Below, in pieces: positions 16,840-24,986 of a stretch of 64,000 bases of DNA. The stretch's first letter is position 1. Every line of letters begins with the position of its first letter. The position numbers and the translations under genes were made by a program. Source of the stretch: Sporichthya polymorpha DSM 43042 (GTDB lineage Bacteria; Actinomycetota; Actinomycetes; Sporichthyales; Sporichthyaceae); NCBI RefSeq assembly GCF_000384115.1, contig NZ_KB913029.1, forward strand, positions 406,907-470,906, read 5' to 3'. The notes under the pieces are model-generated. The model searched no databases. It saw nothing but the letters and a program-made list of their open reading frames with translations, and was not told the origin of the DNA.

Positions 16840-17960
16840 CCGGTGTGCTGTTCTCTGGTCGCGTGAGCCGGTGTGGCGGCTGCACCTGAAACACTGAGCG
16901 GGATGCGGGGAGCTGTGACCGGGTTCGCCGGCGCTACGTCGAACAGCGTGGCCATGCCGGTCATCCCGGCCTTCGTTTCCGAGTGGCTGAAGATGTGACA
17001 GTGCATCATCCAGGCACCTTCGCGCGTGGGGACCCAGACGAGGTCGAAAGTCTGTCCGATCCCGAGTAGGAGGGTGTCGGCCTTGTACGGCTGAGGCAGC
17101 CTGTTCCCGTCTTGCGCCACCACTTCGAAGAAGCCTAGGTGCAGATGAATGGAGTGGATCATCTCGGGTCCGGCGCCGATGAGCCGGATCCGGACGCGCT
17201 CGCCAACCCGGGCCGCCATCCGGGTAGTGGCCGGGAAGCTCTTGCCGTTGATGACGAATCCGAGCGCGCCGTCGGAGAAGATCATCGTGTAGTCGCGATC
17301 AGATGCGATGTCACCGACGAGCGGCACCACGTCAAGCAGTCCGAAGACGCCGCGACCTTCCTGGTCGCCGTGCATGTGGGAGTGGTACCAGTGCGTCCCG
17401 GTGCTGATCGCGGTCCACTCGTAGGCGAAGTTGCCCTGCGGGGGGATCGTCTTCTGGGTGACGCCCGGCACACCGTCCTGCTCGTTCGGCAAGTCCATGC
17501 CGTGCCAGTGAATCGAGGTCCCCTCGGCCATCTTGTTGACGACGTTGAACCTCAGCTTGTCGCCCTGGTTGACGCGGATCGTCGGCGCCGGGATTGTGCC
17601 GTTGACGGACAGGCCGTCCTTGACCCGCCCCGGCTCAGTCTCGTGCTTCTTCGGCGCCAGGACGAGATCGAACACCTTGACTCCATCGACCAGTCTCCAC
17701 GCGGCCAGCGTTGTGCCGTCCCCTAGGTCTTTCGGTTCCTGAGAGGTCTGCGTGAGGTCGGGCAGCGCCGGTGCGGCGTCGGACACAGACCCCGCTTGCG
17801 AGACGGATGCCGAAGCCTCAGACCCAGGGACCAATAGGGCTAGCGCCGGGAACGCCGCGAGGATCAGCAACGCCGCCGCGGTGGCGAGGGCGACGTGACG
17901 CGCGTCCCCGTCGCCTGTCCTGCGAGGCGACAGCCGGGGGGTACGGGGGCGTCCGACCAC
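16836..17960 (-). CDS. Two-domain multicopper oxidase
   Basis: A 374-residue oxidase of the short, two-cupredoxin type. The N-terminus has an Arg-rich stretch and a membrane anchor or signal at ~25-47. Copper motifs: SIHWHGMD, HWYHSHMHGDQ, SIHLHLGFF, and C-terminal HCHIFSHSETKAGM. Two-domain oxidases act as trimers, with trinuclear sites at subunit interfaces. Compared with the ~520-residue oxidases elsewhere in the window it lacks the middle domain. It lies directly upstream of and overlaps copCD, so copper handling by CopC and Cu(I) oxidation are probably coupled. Dyad 6 is 84 bp upstream. Confidence 0.92.
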   Translation of the reverse strand: MVGRPRTPRLSPRRTGDGDARHVALATAAALLILAAFPALALLVPGSEASASVSQAGSVSDAAPALPDLTQTSQEPKDLGDGTTLAAWRLVDGVKVFDLVLAPKKHETEPGRVKDGLSVNGTIPAPTIRVNQGDKLRFNVVNKMAEGTSIHWHGMDLPNEQDGVPGVTQKTIPPQGNFAYEWTAISTGTHWYHSHMHGDQEGRGVFGLLDVVPLVGDIASDRDYTMIFSDGALGFVINGKSFPATTRMAARVGERVRIRLIGAGPEMIHSIHLHLGFFEVVAQDGNRLPQPYKADTLLLGIGQTFDLVWVPTREGAWMMHCHIFSHSETKAGMTGMATLFDVAPANPVTAPRIPLSVSGAAATPAHATREQHTG

Positions 17961-18043
17961 GACGGTGGTTCCCTTCTGAATGGGTAGTCGTGCCCGCCCG
18001 TCGGCACTCGTCCGCGCGGACCGCTCGACCGGTGCGAGGCGTC

Positions 18044-18060
18044 TCCTACGGCGATTAGTA
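18044..18060. promoter_or_regulatory. BlaI-type dyad 6 (oxidase-copCD promoter)
   Basis: TCCTACGGCGATTAGTA, 84 bp upstream of the two-domain oxidase start (minus strand). Confidence 0.6.
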
Positions 18061-18190
18061 CAAGCCGTCGTTTCGGAGACGGCTCATCACTGTTACCGGC
18101 CGATCAACAAACCGTCTCGCTGCTTCGGGTCACGGATCCCGCGCCCGTCCTCGGCGGATCCACCGGCCTAGTAGCCTGCCCCGCACGGGC

Positions 18191-18207
18191 TACTAATTCG
18201 AGTAGTA
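18191..18207. promoter_or_regulatory. BlaI-type dyad 7 (DUF3105 gene 1 promoter)
   Basis: TACTAATTCGAGTAGTA, with both half-sites perfect. It lies 39 bp upstream of the start at 18246. Confidence 0.65.
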
Positions 18208-18245
18208 GGTCGCACCGTGGTGACTGATGTATCCGACGAGTCGAG

Positions 18246-18842
18246 GTGAGCTGCCTGACGCCGAACTCGGAGCGCGGAAGTCGCCGCGGGAAGCCCGCTC
18301 GCGATCCCGTAATGCTGGTACTGATGCTCGCCGCCGGCGTGTTGACCGCGAGCGCGGTCGGAGCTCTCGCCTTCCAGGGCCTGGATGCCGGTAGTGACGC
18401 CGGGGGGCCGCCCAGCGAGCTCTTCGGCACGGTGACCACCACACCCACCGCCCGCCACGTCGACGGGAAGGTGCGGTACACGGAGACGCCGCCGGCCGGG
18501 GGAGACCACGCGCCCGCCTGGCTGAACTGCGCGACCTACACACGGCCGGTTCCCGATGAGAACGCGGTCCACTCCCTCGAACACGGGGCGGTGTGGATCA
18601 CCTACCACCCCAAGCTCGCGGTCCCGGACCTCAAACGCCTGCTCGATCTCGCCCCCCTGGACTACACGATTCTCTCGCCCTACCCGGGCCTTCCCAGTCC
18701 GATCGTCGTTTCTGCCTGGGGCCGCCAGCTCGCGATCTCCAATCCGGCGGACCCGAGACTGCTGGAATTCATCCGGCGCTTCCGACTCGGCCCCCAAGCG
18801 CCGGAGGCTGGAGCACCGTGCGCCGGCGGCGTCGGCGGCTGA
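18246..18842 (+). CDS. DUF3105 membrane-anchored protein 1
   Basis: A 198-residue protein with an N-terminal basic segment, one membrane helix (~25-45) and a secreted DUF3105 domain. The domain shows the family landmarks ETPPAGGDHAPAWLNC, HSLEHGAVWITY, LSPYPGLPSPIVVSAWG and a final GAPC. Two conserved Cys plus several His are candidates for metal or disulfide chemistry, but no activity is established for the family. The GTG at 18246 is the start in use. Dyad 7 is 39 bp upstream, and a second copy with its own dyad follows directly. Confidence 0.85.
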   Translation: MSCLTPNSERGSRRGKPARDPVMLVLMLAAGVLTASAVGALAFQGLDAGSDAGGPPSELFGTVTTTPTARHVDGKVRYTETPPAGGDHAPAWLNCATYTRPVPDENAVHSLEHGAVWITYHPKLAVPDLKRLLDLAPLDYTILSPYPGLPSPIVVSAWGRQLAISNPADPRLLEFIRRFRLGPQAPEAGAPCAGGVGG

Positions 18843-18859
18843 CGCCGCCGGGCCTCACT

Positions 18860-18876
18860 CCTATCGTTCGTAGTAG
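18860..18876. promoter_or_regulatory. BlaI-type dyad 8 (DUF3105 gene 2 promoter)
   Basis: TCCTATCGTTCGTAGTA, 40 bp upstream of the start at 18916. It is at the same distance as dyad 7 from its gene. Confidence 0.65.
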
Positions 18877-18915
18877 GTTGGGTCCGCCATCGACACTGCA
18901 GCCCGGGAGTTCGCG

Positions 18916-19596
18916 TTGACCCAGAAGGCTCGCTCCAGCAGCAAGGCGAAGTCGACTTCGCCGCGCCCCACGAACGCCCCGGAGAATCGGCGCACCAAGG
19001 TGGAGGCCATGCGGCGCGAGCAGGCCCGCCGCCAGCGCCGCCGGACCATTGCGGGCTCCGCGGCCGGAGTGGGGGCTGTCGCCGTCTTCATCGCCGTCAT
19101 CGCCGTGGCCGTGAGTAAGGACGACGACAACACAACCGCAGCCAGCCAAGAGATCCCGGGGGTGCTGACGTCTTCCCCGAAAGCTGGGCACGTGGCGACT
19201 CCTGTGAAGTACGAACAGACTCCGCCGGCCGGAGGTGAGCACGCCGCGGCCTGGCTCAACTGCGGGACCTACACCGCGCCGGTTCCGAACGAGAACGCCG
19301 TGCACGCGATGGAGCACGGCGCGGTCTGGCTCACCTACCGCCCCGACCTGCCGGCCGCCCAAGTGGCGACGCTCAAGAAGGCGATGCCCGACTCCTTCGG
19401 CCTCCTGTCGCCGTACCCGGGCCTGCCGAGTCCGGTGGTCGCCTCAGCGTGGGGCCGCCAGCTGCCGCTCGACGCCCCCGACGATCCCCGCCTCGCTGAG
19501 TTCATCCGCGCCTTCCGCCTGGGCGAGCAGGCACCCGAGCCCGGGGCGCCGTGCACAGGTGGCATCGACGGAAGCGGCTCCCCAGGCAGTTCGTGA
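18916..19596 (+). CDS. DUF3105 membrane-anchored protein 2
   Basis: A 226-residue paralogue of the preceding protein, with a longer Lys/Arg-rich cytoplasmic N-terminus (~45 residues) before one membrane helix. The secreted domain conserves PPAGGEHAAAWLNC, HAMEHGAVWLTY, LSPYPGLPSPVVASAWG and GAPC. The TTG start at 18916 is the best in-frame choice after the dyad but is uncertain. The stop overlaps the ATG of the DUF305 gene (TGATG). A single transcript probably continues through DUF305, a 40-residue peptide and CopD-CtaG. Confidence 0.83.
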   Translation: MTQKARSSSKAKSTSPRPTNAPENRRTKVEAMRREQARRQRRRTIAGSAAGVGAVAVFIAVIAVAVSKDDDNTTAASQEIPGVLTSSPKAGHVATPVKYEQTPPAGGEHAAAWLNCGTYTAPVPNENAVHAMEHGAVWLTYRPDLPAAQVATLKKAMPDSFGLLSPYPGLPSPVVASAWGRQLPLDAPDDPRLAEFIRAFRLGEQAPEPGAPCTGGIDGSGSPGSS

Positions 19597-20285
19597 TGGT
19601 CGACATCGACCCGGCCGTCACCAGTTCGCCCAATCGGGCCGGCGCACGCCGCGGGCAGCGGTGGCCGCTCGCTCTGTGCGTCGTTCTGCTGGTTGCTGCC
19701 GCCGGGGTGCTCCTCGGGCTGCGGCTGGACAGCGACTCGTCCACGGCGCCGGCTGACGACTCGGCGGCCGCCGGATTCGCCCGCGACATGCAGACCCACC
19801 ACGCGCAGGCGGTGGAGATGTCGATGATCATCCGGGACCGCACGCAAGACCCGGAGATTCGCACCCTCGCCTACGACATCGCCCTGGGGCAGCAGCACCA
19901 GATCGGGCAGATGTTCGCCTGGCTCCAGCTGTGGGACCTCCCTCAAACCGGGGAGGGCCCGCGGATGGCGTGGGCGGCCGCGGCCCATCCCGGGTCCGGC
20001 GGCGACGACGGGAGCGGCACGACGGCGATGGATCACGCGATGCCCGGGATGGTCCCGGCCGCAGACGTCCAGAAGCTAGCCACCTTGCGGGGCCGCCAGG
20101 CCGAGGCGTGGTTCCTCAATCGCATGATTGAGCACCACCGCGGTGGGGTGGCGATGGCCGAGGCGGCCTTGACCTTCGAACTCCCGGACGACGTGCGGCG
20201 CCTGGCCGAAACAATCGTCAAAGCCCAGTCCGCGGAGATCGAGGCGCTCGACGCGCTGCTGGCCCAACGCACAGGCACGCGGTGA
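19596..20285 (+). CDS. DUF305 membrane-anchored protein 2
   Basis: A 229-residue DUF305 protein with one N-terminal membrane helix. It shows the paired motifs FARDMQTHHAQAVEMS and LNRMIEHHRGGVAMAE. A His/Met-containing insertion (MDHAMPGM) lies between the halves. The ATG at 19596 overlaps the preceding stop and is preferred to a longer frame from 19551. The His-His and Met pairs suggest extracytoplasmic metal binding. It lies in an operon with DUF3105 and CopD-CtaG. Confidence 0.87.
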   Translation: MVDIDPAVTSSPNRAGARRGQRWPLALCVVLLVAAAGVLLGLRLDSDSSTAPADDSAAAGFARDMQTHHAQAVEMSMIIRDRTQDPEIRTLAYDIALGQQHQIGQMFAWLQLWDLPQTGEGPRMAWAAAAHPGSGGDDGSGTTAMDHAMPGMVPAADVQKLATLRGRQAEAWFLNRMIEHHRGGVAMAEAALTFELPDDVRRLAETIVKAQSAEIEALDALLAQRTGTR

Positions 20286-20404
20286 CGGGCGACGCCCTTC
20301 TGGCTCTCCTTGCGCTGGCACCGGTGGTCTCTGTGCTCGCCCTCCTGCTGGTCATGGGCCGACGCCGACGGGGACGGCCCCGCGGGCGGAGCCGCGGACG
20401 ATGA
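20282..20404 (+). CDS. 40-residue single-helix membrane peptide
   Basis: A short gene whose GTG overlaps the DUF305 stop (GTGA) and whose TGA overlaps the CopD-CtaG start (ATGA). It encodes one hydrophobic helix (LLALLALAPVVSVLALLLVM) followed by a strongly basic tail rich in RGR repeats. Four-base overlaps on both sides in the right frame are hard to explain by chance and support translational coupling. A helix plus a basic tail would fit a small assembly factor, but the function is unknown. Confidence 0.6.
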   Translation: MTGDALLALLALAPVVSVLALLLVMGRRRRGRPRGRSRGR

Positions 20405-22431
20405 CGCGCTCCGGTCCGAAATCGGTGGTCGGGCTTGCGGTCCCGTTGACGGCGATCGCCGTCGCCTGCGGCGCGGTGCTGCTGACCGGCGGAGCAGCAG
20501 CCCTTCCCGCCGGCGTCCCCGACCCGGGCTCCCTCGCGCGCTGGGGCCTGCCCATGTTGAAAGCGATGCACGATGTTGCGGCGGCGGGAACCATCGGACT
20601 GCTGGTGCTCGCCGCTGTCCTCGTGCCCGCCCAGCCGGGGAGCCGCGGACGTGACCTCGGGGCAACCGGGTTGCGGGCGACACGCGCAGCCGGGGCGGGC
20701 GCGCTCGTGTGGGCAGGTGCCGGCTTCGGCGTGCTCGTCCTCAGCTACGCGGACCTGTCCGGGGTGTCCCCGTTCTCCTCAGGCTTTACCGGGCAACTCC
20801 GCTTCTTCATCACCGAGTTCGATCTGGGCCGGTCCTACGCCGTCAGCGCGCTGATGGCGGGCGCGGTGGCCGCCGGCTGCCTCCTTGTGATCCGCGTCTC
20901 GAGCGCCGGGCTGCTCGCTCTCGCCGCGCTGGTCGCGTTGTTCCCGCTGGCTCTCACCGGTCATTCCTCCGGTGACGCCAACCACGGCAACGGAGTAACG
21001 CTCCAGGCCGCACATGTGGTCGGAGTCAGCGTCTGGGTGGGGGGTCTTGCGGCCCTGCTGCTTCTGCGCCCACACCTCGGCGCGGCCGGGCGGGTCGTCG
21101 CCACCCGCTACTCGCGACTGGCCGGGTGGTGCTTCGCGGTCGTGGCGATTTCGGGCGTCGGCAACGCGGTGTTGCGACTGGACGGCTGGTCCGGTCTCCG
21201 CTCGGACTACGGAGCGCTGCTGATCGCGAAGGTGTGCGTCCTCATTGTGATCGCCGCGATCGCCGTCCGCCAACGTCGGGCGCTGCTGTCCACTGCCGTC
21301 GATGCCGTGACCACGGGGCAACTCCTGCATCTCGCCCGCGTCGAGGTGATTCTCCTGGCGACGGCTGTCGGGCTGGGTGTCGCACTCTCCCGGACCAGCC
21401 CCGGATCGACGGACGAATCGGAGCTCCTCCCTGCGTTTGAATCGCCGCTGGGATATCCCGTCCCCGCCGAGCTGACACGCCTGGGGTGGCTGACCGCATG
21501 GCGCACCGACCTGATGTGGCTCAGCGTCGCCGGACTTGCGGCGGGCTGGTACGTGCGCGCCGTCATCCAGCTGCACCGGCGCGGAGACCGCTGGCCGGTT
21601 CTCCGCCTCCTGTCGTGGGTGGCGGGGTGCGTCCTCCTGGTCTGGGCCACCAACGGCGCGCCGGGAGCCTACGGCCGCGTCCTGTTCAGCATGCACATGG
21701 TCTCGCACATGACGATCGCCATGTTGGTGCCGGTACTCCTCGTGCTCGCGGCGCCGGTGACGCTGGCGCTGCGCACCCTGCCCAGCCGGGCCGACGGGAG
21801 CCGGGGTCCACGGGAATGGCTGTTGGTCCTGGTGCACGCGCGGGCGTTTCGACTGCTCGCCTGGCCGCCGGTGGCCGCGGGCAACTTCGTCATCAGCCTG
21901 GTGCTGTTCTACAACACCGGCCTGTTCGAACTGGCGCTGCGCACCCACGCCGGCCACGTTCTGATGACAGCTCATTTCCTCCTCGCGGGCTACGTCTTCG
22001 CGTGGGTGATCTGCGGGCCGGACCCCGGGCCGGAGCGCCCGCCATACGTGTTCCGGGTGATGCTCCTGCTGGGCACATTCGCGTTCCACGCCTTCTTCGG
22101 CCTGGCGCAGATGAGCAGCACCACGGTCCTCGCCGAGTCCTGGTTCGCCGCGATTCCCCGCGAGTGGGGACCGAGCCTGTTGGCCGACCAACAGCGCGGC
22201 GGGGGTTTTGCCTGGGGCTTCGGCGACATTCCCGTAGTAGTGATGGCGCTGGCTCTGGGTCGCGCCTGGCTGACGGCCGATCGACGGGAGGCCCGACGTC
22301 TGGATCGGCGCGCCGACCGGGACGGTGACGCGGATCTGCAGGCGTACAACGCGTACCTGGCGCGGCTCGCCGAGGGCGCCCCGGCGCCGCGGACGGACGG
22401 ATGGGTTCCAAAAATCGGCGATCACCGATAA
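20401..22431 (+). CDS. CopD-CtaG fusion: copper transport / cytochrome oxidase assembly membrane protein
   Basis: A 676-residue polytopic protein with about 15-16 membrane helices. Residues ~1-330 resemble CopD (GHSSGDANHGNGVTLQAAHV with conserved His). Residues ~340-640 are a CtaG domain (GRVLFSMHMVSHMTIAMLVP, AHFLLAGYVFAWVICGPDP, FHAFFGLAQMSS). CtaG helps load copper into cytochrome c oxidase, so the fusion could import copper and deliver it to oxidase assembly. It is coupled upstream by a 4-bp overlap. Its last codons overlap the candidate CmtR operator of the next gene. A stand-alone CtaG lies at 25262-26305. Confidence 0.9.
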   Translation: MTRSGPKSVVGLAVPLTAIAVACGAVLLTGGAAALPAGVPDPGSLARWGLPMLKAMHDVAAAGTIGLLVLAAVLVPAQPGSRGRDLGATGLRATRAAGAGALVWAGAGFGVLVLSYADLSGVSPFSSGFTGQLRFFITEFDLGRSYAVSALMAGAVAAGCLLVIRVSSAGLLALAALVALFPLALTGHSSGDANHGNGVTLQAAHVVGVSVWVGGLAALLLLRPHLGAAGRVVATRYSRLAGWCFAVVAISGVGNAVLRLDGWSGLRSDYGALLIAKVCVLIVIAAIAVRQRRALLSTAVDAVTTGQLLHLARVEVILLATAVGLGVALSRTSPGSTDESELLPAFESPLGYPVPAELTRLGWLTAWRTDLMWLSVAGLAAGWYVRAVIQLHRRGDRWPVLRLLSWVAGCVLLVWATNGAPGAYGRVLFSMHMVSHMTIAMLVPVLLVLAAPVTLALRTLPSRADGSRGPREWLLVLVHARAFRLLAWPPVAAGNFVISLVLFYNTGLFELALRTHAGHVLMTAHFLLAGYVFAWVICGPDPGPERPPYVFRVMLLLGTFAFHAFFGLAQMSSTTVLAESWFAAIPREWGPSLLADQQRGGGFAWGFGDIPVVVMALALGRAWLTADRREARRLDRRADRDGDADLQAYNAYLARLAEGAPAPRTDGWVPKIGDHR

Positions 22432-22448
22432 CATCGGTAGATGCCGAT
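22425..22448. promoter_or_regulatory. Candidate CmtR operator(s) at CopD-CtaG/cmtR junction
   Basis: Two overlapping dyads: CCGAT-AAC-ATCGG at 22425-22437 spans the preceding stop, and ATCGG-N6-CCGAT at 22433-22448 spans the ATG at 22441. The second matches the dyad over the first CmtR-like start (14145-14160). Confidence 0.45.
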
Positions 22449-22821
22449 GAGGACCCCTGCCCCCCGGGCCGCGTCTTCGGACCGGCAGCTGATGGCCGCT
22501 GCGTGCCTGTTCCGGGGGCTGTCGGAACCCAACCGGCTCGCGATTGTGCAGCACCTGACCCGGGGGGAGCACCGCGTCGTCGACCTCGTCGACCACCTCG
22601 GGTTGGCCCAGTCCACGGTGTCCGAGCACCTGGCCTGCCTGCGGGACTGCGGTCTGGTGACGGTCCGTCCCGAGGGCCGGGCTTCCTGGTATTGCCTGTC
22701 CCGTCCGGAGCTGTTCGACCTGCTGACCGCCGCGGAATCCTTCCTCGCAGCTACCGGTGAGCAGGTCGTGCTCTGCGTGACCGCGGAGGCCGTGACGCCG
22801 AAGCGGGGCAGTCTGCGATGA
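22441..22821 (+). CDS. ArsR/SmtB-family Cd/Pb sensor repressor (CmtR-like) 2
   Basis: A 126-residue winged-helix repressor with CmtR ligands: ACLRDCG in the recognition helix and a C-terminal Cys in VVLCVTA. It is closely similar to the CmtR at 13757-14152 over GLAQSTVS and the recognition helix. The stop overlaps the ATG of a CDF exporter, so it probably represses itself and the exporter until Cd, Pb or Zn is bound. Its ATG lies in a dyad shared with the other CmtR gene. Cross-regulation between the two units is possible. Confidence 0.9.
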   Translation: MPMRTPAPRAASSDRQLMAAACLFRGLSEPNRLAIVQHLTRGEHRVVDLVDHLGLAQSTVSEHLACLRDCGLVTVRPEGRASWYCLSRPELFDLLTAAESFLAATGEQVVLCVTAEAVTPKRGSLR

Positions 22822-23732
22822 GCCACGACCACGACCACCAGGCCAGTGCACCCAAGACTGTGCTGGCCAGCGTCCTCGGTGTCACCCTCGTGGTCTTGAT
22901 CGCCGAGGTTGTCGGCGCCCTCTGGTCGGGCAGTCTCGCCCTACTCGCGGATGCCGGGCACATGCTCACCGATGCCGCCGGGCTCTCTTTGGCGTTGTTC
23001 GCCGCGGTGTTGATGCAGAGGCCTCCGAGTGACCGGCTCACCTGGGGCTACCGGCGCGCGGAAATCCTGGCGGCCGCCGCGCAGGCGGCGGTGTTGCTTG
23101 CGGTGGCGAGCTACATTCTCGTTGAGGCAGTCCGCCGGATGTTCGACCCGGGCGAGATCGAGTCCGGTGTGATGGTCGTCTTCGGCGTGGTCGGCCTCCT
23201 GGGCAATGCGGTGGCGATCGGTCTGCTCGCCCGTGCTCGCCGTACGCACGGCGAGAACCTGAACACCCGGGCCGCCATGCTCGAGGTGATCAACGACGCC
23301 CTCGGCTCGGTGGCGGTGCTCGTCGCCGCGGCGGTCATCGCCCTGACCGGGTGGGCGCGCGCCGACGCCGTCGTGTCGTTGCTGATCGGCGTTCTGATCG
23401 TGCCGCGGACGTGGCGGATCCTGCGCCAGGCGGTCAACATCCTGCTCGAAGCCACGCCGAGCGACCTCGACATGACCGAGGTCCGGCGCCACCTGTTGGA
23501 GCTCCCCCATGTGCAGGCCGTGCACGACCTCCACGCATCGACGGTCGGAACGGGGCTACCCGTGCTCACCGTGCACCTGGTGGTGGACGACGACTGCTTC
23601 CACGACGGACACCTCATGACGCTGCTCGACGAGGCTCAGGACAGGCTGGCGGGGGTCTTCGACGTGGAGCACTCGACGATTCAGTTCGAAGCCGCATCGC
23701 ACTCGGCCCACGAACGACACGCACACGCGTGA
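22818..23732 (+). CDS. CDF-family divalent cation exporter
   Basis: A 304-residue cation diffusion facilitator, proton-coupled exporter of Zn, Cd or Co. It has six membrane helices. The His/Asp site of helix 2 is in LADAGHMLTDAAGL, and the helix 5 site is in EVINDALGS. The N-terminus is His-rich (MSHDHDHQ) and the C-terminus ends HERHAHA; both are likely cytoplasmic metal-binding tails. It overlaps the CmtR-like repressor by four bases and forms a sensor-exporter pair parallel to the CmtR/P-type ATPase pair at 11.8-14.2 kb. Confidence 0.93.
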   Translation: MSHDHDHQASAPKTVLASVLGVTLVVLIAEVVGALWSGSLALLADAGHMLTDAAGLSLALFAAVLMQRPPSDRLTWGYRRAEILAAAAQAAVLLAVASYILVEAVRRMFDPGEIESGVMVVFGVVGLLGNAVAIGLLARARRTHGENLNTRAAMLEVINDALGSVAVLVAAAVIALTGWARADAVVSLLIGVLIVPRTWRILRQAVNILLEATPSDLDMTEVRRHLLELPHVQAVHDLHASTVGTGLPVLTVHLVVDDDCFHDGHLMTLLDEAQDRLAGVFDVEHSTIQFEAASHSAHERHAHA

Positions 23733-23766
23733 GGGCGGAAAGGCCGGTGCAGGTCCTGACGGTGGG

Positions 23767-24783
23767 TCAGGGTCGGGTGGCGCCCGCCCAAGGCATGTCC
23801 GTGACCGGTCGGATCTTCACGCGGTCGCGCGGGTTGGGCGCATCCACCATCAGCCCGTTGCCGACATAGATCGCGACGTGGCTGATCGGGCTGTAGAAGT
23901 ACACCAGGTCGCCCGGGATGAGTTCCGCGCGCGAGACTTTTCGGCCGGTCTGGAACTGCAGCCGCGAGGAGTGCGGCAAGGAGACGCCGGCCTCCCGCCA
24001 CGCCATCATCGTCAGGCCGGAACAGTCCCAGGCGTCGGGCCCGGCGGCCGCCCATACGTAGCGGTCGCCGAGCTGCTTGATCGCGAAGTCGACAGCCTTG
24101 GCCGCGCGGGCGGTCTCCGGAATCGGAAGGCTCGCCAGCATCGTGCGCGGATCGCTACGGGAAGCGCGGTCGAACTGGGACTGCTGACGGGCCGTCAGCC
24201 GGTTCAGGACCTCACGGGCGGCGCGCAGCTTCTGCTCGACCTGCGACTTCTCCACCGCGAGCGTCTTACGCTGCGCTTCGACTGCGGCCAGATGCTGGGC
24301 GGCAGCAGTTTGATCGGCCACCAGCTCGCGCCGGGCCTCGACCACCTTCCGCAACGACGCCGCCTCGCGGGTGGTGAGGGCGTCCAGCGACGTGGCCCGC
24401 TCCAGGAAGGCGTCGGGATCGTCCGCGAACACGAGCTGCAGCGTCCGGTCGAGGCCGCCGTTGCGATAGGCCGCAGCAGCGAACGCGCCGACCGAGGACT
24501 GCAGCGCGGCGACCTCCGCCTGTTGGCTGGCCGCACGCCGCTGGGTGCGATCGAAGTTGCCCTCCGCCTCACGCAGGGAGATCCGGGCATCGTTGTAGCG
24601 CTCGGTCGCCTGCTCGGCCTGGTGGTAGAGGATCTCGACCTGGCGACGCGCTTCGGCAACGTCGAGCTGTGGCTCCGCCCGGACGGAGCCCGTCAGACCG
24701 GTCACGGCGACGACAGCGGCAGCGCTGGCGGCGCCCGCAGCGAGAAGCGGTCGCAGCCCGCGCGGGCGTCGGCGACGAATCAT
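23767..24783 (-). CDS. Secreted NlpC/P60 peptidoglycan hydrolase with coiled coil (RipA-like)
   Basis: A 338-residue secreted hydrolase. The ATG at 24783 (MIRRRRPRG) is chosen over the frame from 24828, because it gives a standard signal peptide ending VRA and because dyad 9 would overlap the longer start. Residues ~40-220 are a long Ala/Gln/Glu-rich coiled coil. Residues ~235-338 are NlpC/P60, with catalytic Cys in WDCSGLTMMAW and His in SHVAIYVGNG. The architecture matches RipA/CwlO-type DL-endopeptidases that cut stem peptides and are held inactive by the coiled coil. Confidence 0.9.
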   Translation of the reverse strand: MIRRRRPRGLRPLLAAGAASAAAVVAVTGLTGSVRAEPQLDVAEARRQVEILYHQAEQATERYNDARISLREAEGNFDRTQRRAASQQAEVAALQSSVGAFAAAAYRNGGLDRTLQLVFADDPDAFLERATSLDALTTREAASLRKVVEARRELVADQTAAAQHLAAVEAQRKTLAVEKSQVEQKLRAAREVLNRLTARQQSQFDRASRSDPRTMLASLPIPETARAAKAVDFAIKQLGDRYVWAAAGPDAWDCSGLTMMAWREAGVSLPHSSRLQFQTGRKVSRAELIPGDLVYFYSPISHVAIYVGNGLMVDAPNPRDRVKIRPVTDMPWAGATRP

Positions 24784-24828
24784 CACGCACCCTCCGCAAC
24801 TGGTCAGCGCACCGACGCGCACATGCAC

Positions 24829-24845
24829 TACTAACCCTGATAGGA
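24829..24845. promoter_or_regulatory. BlaI-type dyad 9 (NlpC/P60 promoter)
   Basis: TACTAACCCTGATAGGA, with half-sites TACTA and TAGGA (complement TCCTA, as in dyads 6, 8 and 11). It lies 46 bp upstream of the start at 24783. Confidence 0.55.
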
Positions 24846-24940
24846 GACGCTAGTTGGTGGACACAGGACGAGCACGCCGTCTGCCCGGTGTTGACCTGCC
24901 CTTGAACCGATCCGTCGCTGGTTCGCAGGTCGAAGGATAC

Positions 24941-24957
24941 TACTATTTACGATAGTA
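24941..24957. promoter_or_regulatory. BlaI-type dyad 10, the most symmetrical copy (whiB promoter)
   Basis: TACTATTTACGATAGTA: six-base half-sites TACTAT and ATAGTA are perfect complements, with five bases between them. It lies 30 bp upstream of the whiB GTG. TACTAT also fits a -10 hexamer on either strand. Confidence 0.7.
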
Positions 24958-24986
24958 CAAGGCACGACCCTGGGAGGGACGCGCAG

